Origin: Erythrobacter sp047872805
Lineage (GTDB): Bacteria > Pseudomonadota > Alphaproteobacteria > Sphingomonadales > Sphingomonadaceae
Direction of reading: 5' to 3'
NCBI RefSeq assembly: GCF_047872805.1
Contig: NZ_JBLQUK010000003.1
Location: forward strand, 169,705 to 233,704
Length of the DNA: 64,000 bases
The position numbers and the translations under genes are program-made. The notes below the pieces were generated by a model, which did no database searches, was not told where the DNA came from, and saw nothing but the letters and a program-made list of their open reading frames with translations. Of this stretch, positions 60,869 through 64,000 are shown piece by piece. Within the stretch, counting starts at the first letter, position 1. Every line of letters starts with the position of its first letter.

Positions 60869-61165
60869 GTTGAGAAGCGTCCGTGCGTCTACATCATGGC
60901 GAATAGGCGCAACGGGACGATCTACGTCGGGGTTACCTCGAACTTACCCCAGCGTGCATACCAGCATCGTGAAGGGCTAATCGAAGGTTTCACCAAGCAA
61001 TACGGCTGCAAATTGCTCGTCTGGTTCGAGCGGCACGACACGATGGAATCCGCGATACTGCGCGAAAAGCAGATCAAGGCGGGCAACCGGAAAGCGAAGC
61101 TTGCGTTGATCGAGGCCGACAATCCGCAATGGAGCGATCTCTTCGAGGATATTGCGCAGGGCTAG
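60863..61165 (+). CDS. GIY-YIG nuclease, repeat-associated
   Basis: A 100-residue single-domain GIY-YIG endonuclease of the UPF0213/YhbQ type. The two signature strands are VYIMANRRNGTIYVGVTS (VYI 9-11, YVG 21-23), with Arg31 and His35 after them and the metal-ligand Glu in REKQIKAGNR (about 68). The C-terminus ends NPQWSDLF, common in this family. The ATG at 60863 lies inside the right arm of the palindromic repeat, and a sister repeat begins seven bases after the stop, so the gene is bracketed by one repeat family. A role in spreading or maintaining repeats is inference. Confidence 0.85.
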   Translation: MTVEKRPCVYIMANRRNGTIYVGVTSNLPQRAYQHREGLIEGFTKQYGCKLLVWFERHDTMESAILREKQIKAGNRKAKLALIEADNPQWSDLFEDIAQG

Positions 61166-61171
61166 TAATAC

Positions 61172-61255
61172 CGTCATTGCGAGCCGCGTAGCGGCGCGGC
61201 AATCCAGAGTGGGACGCGGGACGCTCTGGATTGCTTCGCTACGCTCGCAATGACG
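61172..61255. repeat. Palindromic repeat 2 of CGTCATTGCGAG family
   Basis: Same design as the copy at 60783: CGTCATTGCGAG ... CTCGCAATGACG outer arms and CAATCCAGAG/CTCTGGATTG inner arms. The loop differs. It directly follows the GIY-YIG gene. Confidence 0.75.
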
Positions 61256-61265
61256 AGAGGACAGA

Positions 61266-61310
61266 ATGAAACTCTGCCGTCTCAACCACTTCGGCGCCTC
61301 CGCGCCATAA
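61266..61310 (+). pseudogene. mce: Degenerate mce 5' fragment, copy A
   Basis: ATGAAACTCTGCCGTCTCAA and the following 24 bases resemble the first 15 codons of the intact mce at 61789 (ATGAAACTAGGACGTCTCAA...), with several substitutions and a stop after codon 14. No further mce sequence follows. Probably the relic of an early duplication or rearrangement. Confidence 0.55.
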
Positions 61311-61317
61311 CCACTTT

Positions 61318-61411
61318 CGTCACCCTGAACTTGTTTCAGGGTCCATCCCGCCCCAAGCACTGCCGGAGCGGGCTGCAGAATGGATGCTGAATCAAGTTCA
61401 GCATGACGGGC
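61318..61411. repeat. Paired hairpins of the TTCAGGGT/TTCAGCAT type
   Basis: ACCCTGAA...TTTCAGGGT (about 61322-61342) and ATGCTGAA-TCAAG-TTCAGCAT (61384-61404) are two hairpins about 40 bases apart, like the very common CACCCTGAACTTGTTTCAGG repeats of alphaproteobacteria. Confidence 0.65.
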
Positions 61412-61432
61412 ATTGAGAGAGGATTGGGCCAG

Positions 61433-61484
61433 TGAAGCTGGGAGGACTCAACCACATCGGGGTCGCCACGCCCTCCATCGCGGT
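61433..61484 (+). pseudogene. mce: Degenerate mce 5' fragment, copy B
   Basis: The 37-base stretch from 61448 to 61484 is identical to 61804-61840 at the start of the intact mce; the first 15 bases differ at a few sites and the start is GTG. After 61484 the sequence no longer matches. With copy C it makes a direct repeat of about 52 bases, 356 bases apart. Confidence 0.75.
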
Positions 61485-61548
61485 TTGCGTTCCGTTCCCT
61501 TTTGCTACACCGCCTCTCTAACGTCGCAGTGACGCAGACAGGAAAGTC

Positions 61549-61773
61549 ATGCAGCAGGTAATCCGGCAATTCCTTTCGAACGATGGCCTTGCTGCGCTGA
61601 CGGGTGGCGGGGCGCTGTTGTGTGTCTGGATCAGCTGGCGCATCTGGCGCGATCCGAATTCGTGGCACATAGATGCGGAAAGCCAGCAGCTGGCCTTCCA
61701 CGCTTGGCCGCAAATTGCGATGTCGGCGTCATTGGGGACACTGCTGGCGATGCTGACATTTCTCATCCTGTGA
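61549..61773 (+). CDS. Small membrane protein between mce fragment and mce
   Basis: A 74-residue protein with two hydrophobic segments (ALTGGGALLCVWISWRIW and MSASLGTLLAMLTFLIL). Preceded by ACAGGAAAG, a good ribosome site. No family recognised. It is the only gene in the segment enclosed by the two mce direct repeats, so it may have come in with that segment. Confidence 0.5.
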   Translation: MQQVIRQFLSNDGLAALTGGGALLCVWISWRIWRDPNSWHIDAESQQLAFHAWPQIAMSASLGTLLAMLTFLIL

Positions 61774-61788
61774 TTTAGGGCACCTGAC

Positions 61789-62241
61789 ATGAAACTAGGA
61801 CGTCTCAACCACATCGGGGTCGCCACGCCCTCCATCGCGGACTCGATCGCGTTCTACCGCGACGTCATGGGCGCGGCCAAGATCCACGCGCCCTTCGACC
61901 TTGAGGAGCAGGGCGTGAAGGTCTGCTTCGTCGATACCCCCGGAGCCGATGGCGCGATGAACGGCACGCAGATCGAGCTGATTGAGCCGCTGGGCGAAAA
62001 CTCCACGCTGGCGGGCTTCCTTGCCAAGAACCCGCTCGGCGGGCAGCACCATGTCTGTTTCGAGGTGCCCGACATCGCCGAGGCTCGCTCCGAATTCGAA
62101 GAACTTGGCAAGCGCATCCTCGGCCCCACGCGCATCGGCGCGCACGGCACGCCTATCTTTTTCGTCCATCCCAAGGACATGCAGGGCATGCTTACCGAAA
62201 TCATGGAAACGCCCAAGGACGACGGGCACTGGTCCAACTGA
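61789..62241 (+). CDS. mce: Methylmalonyl-CoA epimerase
   Basis: A 150-residue vicinal-oxygen-chelate protein that interconverts (2S)- and (2R)-methylmalonyl-CoA. The first metal ligand is in LNHIGVATPSI, followed by QIELIEPLGENS, HHVCFEVPDIAEA (second His) and the C-terminal IFFVHPKDMQGMLTEIME (Glu ligand). Normal length. Its 5' end is present in two additional broken copies upstream. Confidence 0.92.
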   Translation: MKLGRLNHIGVATPSIADSIAFYRDVMGAAKIHAPFDLEEQGVKVCFVDTPGADGAMNGTQIELIEPLGENSTLAGFLAKNPLGGQHHVCFEVPDIAEARSEFEELGKRILGPTRIGAHGTPIFFVHPKDMQGMLTEIMETPKDDGHWSN

Positions 62242-62252
62242 ACCTTTCCGTC

Positions 62253-62307
62253 ACCCCAGCGCAAGCTGGGGTCTTGGGCCGCCTGAGATGCCAGCTTTCG
62301 CTGGCAT
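62253..62307. repeat. Paired palindromic hairpins between mce and scpA
   Basis: ACCCCAGC-GCAA-GCTGGGGT (62253-62272) and ATGCCAGC-TTTC-GCTGGCAT (62288-62307) repeat the design at 36851-36923: one purine-type and one TTTC loop in opposite orientation. They fill most of the mce-scpA gap. Confidence 0.7.
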
Positions 62308-62331
62308 GACGATTATGCTTAGAGGCATCGC

Positions 62332-63865
62332 ATGACCGACAAACCAACCCCCGCCGATTGGAAAGCTCTTGCAGATAAGGAGAGCAAGGGCCGCGATCTG
62401 ACCCGCGCCATGCCTGAAGGCTTTGCAATACAGCCGCTTTACACCGCAGAGGACCACGAAGGCTTCGATCCCGGCCTCCCCGGCTTTGCGCCCTTCACGC
62501 GCGGGGTGAAGGCATCGATGTATGCGGGACGCCCGTGGACGATCCGGCAATATGCGGGCTTCTCCACCGCCGAGGAATCCAACGCATTCTACCGCCGCAA
62601 TCTGGCGATGGGGCAAAAGGGGCTGTCGGTCGCCTTCGATCTGGCCACCCATCGCGGCTATGACAGCGATCATGCGCGCGTAACCGGCGATGTTGGCAAG
62701 GCCGGGGTGGCGATCGACACGGTTGCCGATATGCAGATCCTGTTCGACCAGATCCCGCTCGATCAGATGTCGGTCAGCATGACCATGAATGGCGCGGTGA
62801 TCCCGGTGCTGGCGTTCTATATCGTCGCGGCGGAGCGTCAGGGGGTGAGCCAGGACAAGCTGGAAGGGACGATCCAGAACGACATTCTAAAGGAGTTCAT
62901 GGTCCGCAACACCTATATCTATCCGCCCGAACCATCGATGCGGATTGTCTCGGACATCATCGCATACACCTCTGCCAACATGCCGAAATTCAACAGCATT
63001 TCGATCAGCGGTTACCACATGCACGAAGCCGGGGCGACGGCGGTGCAAGAGCTTGCCTTCACCATCGCCGACGGCAAGGAATATGCGAGCCGCGCGATGG
63101 CGACGGGGCTGGATATCGATGCCTTTGCCGGGCGTTTGAGCTTCTTCTTCGGGATCGGCATGAACTTCTTCATGGAGATCGCCAAGCTGCGCGCCGCGCG
63201 CACCTTGTGGTACAAAGTGATGGACGATCTGGGGGCGAAGGACGAACGCTCCAAGATGCTGCGAACCCATTGCCAGACCAGCGGCGTGAGCTTGCAGGAG
63301 CAGGACCCATACAACAACGTCATCCGCACCACGGTGGAAGCGATGGCGGCGGTGCTGGGCGGGACGCAGTCGCTCCACACCAACGCGCTCGATGAAGCGA
63401 TCGCGCTCCCCACCGATTTCTCCGCCCGCATCGCCCGCAACACGCAATTGGTGCTGCAAGAGGAAAGCGGGATCACCGATGTGGTCGATCCGCTCGGCGG
63501 GTCGCATTACATCGAGGCGTTGACCGCGACGCTCGTCGAGGAGGCCGAAAAGCTGATGGTCGAGGTCGACGCGGCAGGCGGCATGACCGCCTATGTCGCC
63601 ACCGGCGCGCCCAAGGCCGCGATTGAACGCGCGGCGGCGGAAAAGCAGACTGGGATCGACAAGGGCGAAACGGTGATCGTCGGGGTCAACAAATATCGCA
63701 AGGATAAAGAAGACCCGATCGACACGCTCGACATCGACAATCAGAAAGTGCGCACCGGCCAGATCGCGCGGCTCGCCAAGGTGCGCGAAGGGCGCGACGA
63801 GGCGGCGTGCCGGGCGGCTCTGGCGGCGCTGACGGCGGGTGCGAGCGTGAGTTCCAATGTGAGTC
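62332..63865 (+). CDS. scpA: Methylmalonyl-CoA mutase large subunit, 3' truncated by sequence failure
   Basis: Starts at the ATG at 62332 and reads open for about 511 codons until the sequence turns to homopolymer. The TIM-barrel part has PWTIRQYAGFSTAEESNAFY (substrate Tyr), VAFDLATHRGYDSDH, GDVGKAGVAIDTVADM, SMTMNGAVIPVLAFY, YPPEPSMRIVSDI, ISISGYHMHEAGA, and LPTDFSARIARNTQ. This is the MCM type rather than the ethylmalonyl-CoA mutase type (inference from RxGYDSDH and adjacent residues). The cobalamin domain (DxHxxG) would lie in the missing ~200 residues. It completes propionyl-CoA to succinyl-CoA with pccB and mce. Confidence 0.9.
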
Positions 63866-64000
63866 CCGGGGGGGGGGGGGGGGGGCCCCCGGGGGGGGGG
63901 GGGGGGGGGGGGGGCCCCCGCGCCGGGGGGGCGGGGGGGGGGGGGGCGCCCCCCCCCCCCCCCGCCCCCCCCCCCGGGCCCGCCGCGGGGGGGCCCCCGC
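63866..64000. other. G/C homopolymer artefact
   Basis: From about 63866 the sequence is almost only runs of G and C, with no codons matching the mutase. It interrupts a conserved gene and looks like an assembly or sequencing failure, so nothing in it should be annotated. Confidence 0.9.

Noticed and set aside
63866..64000. Extreme G/C low-complexity tract as a biological repeat
   Set aside because: It breaks a conserved gene and consists of long mononucleotide runs, as expected from a sequencing or assembly failure.

Overview
The window is high-GC chromosomal DNA from an alphaproteobacterium, most likely Sphingomonadales and probably Erythrobacteraceae. Evidence for this is the Shemin-type 5-aminolevulinate synthase, the order lepB-rnc-era, plsY-dprA next to topA, a methylsuccinyl-CoA dehydrogenase, the aspartate-semialdehyde route to spermidine, and alphaproteobacterial palindromic repeats. 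No rRNA, complete tRNA, CRISPR array or complete IS element was seen. The last ~135 bases are G/C homopolymer noise that cuts off the final gene.

Layout. 1-1065: 5' end of a P4-type integrase and a sulfotransferase-like gene, a possible island edge. 1.1-7.4 kb: an unknown gene, a DbpA-domain DEAD helicase, a DinB-like protein translationally coupled to methylsuccinyl-CoA dehydrogenase, and an enoyl-CoA hydratase. 7.6-13.8 kb: a tightly overlapping operon of 5-oxoprolinase, two membrane proteins (DUF969, DUF979) and DUF2891, read as 5-oxoproline uptake and hydrolysis. 14.0-24.0 kb: five consecutive exported proteins with DUF11-like repeats, one of them a 1708-residue protein with a predicted outer-membrane barrel. 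This is the best candidate here for an undescribed surface system. 24-30.7 kb: a phosphatase, thioredoxin reductase, two MAPEG proteins, a low-GC pair (JAMM/DUF4329-like protein plus putative lipoprotein), the betaine-lipid operon btaAB, and a threonine/serine dehydratase.

30.9-36.8 kb: polyamine synthesis (carboxy(nor)spermidine dehydrogenase and decarboxylase, and ornithine decarboxylase behind a pseudoknotted leader). A 450-bp mini-element carrying a GxxExxY gene splits the first two genes, and LemA/DUF3137 lie between the decarboxylases. 37-50.9 kb: housekeeping genes hemA, murI, plsY, dprA, topA, a response regulator, era, rnc, lepB and pgi. 50.9-56.5 kb: a large palindrome, three secreted TonB-C-domain paralogues, an RhlE-type helicase, a SIR2-like protein and a cytochrome P460. 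56.8-63.9 kb: glutathione reductase, an SDR, and the propionyl-CoA to succinyl-CoA genes (pccB, mce, scpA). This last cluster is interrupted by palindromic repeats, a GIY-YIG nuclease whose start codon lies inside a repeat, and two broken copies of the mce 5' end.

The metabolic genes fit an organism that assimilates C2-C4 acyl-CoAs (methylsuccinyl-CoA dehydrogenase plus the methylmalonyl-CoA route), recycles 5-oxoproline, and may replace phospholipid by betaine lipid. All functions are inferred from sequence reading; no database search was run.
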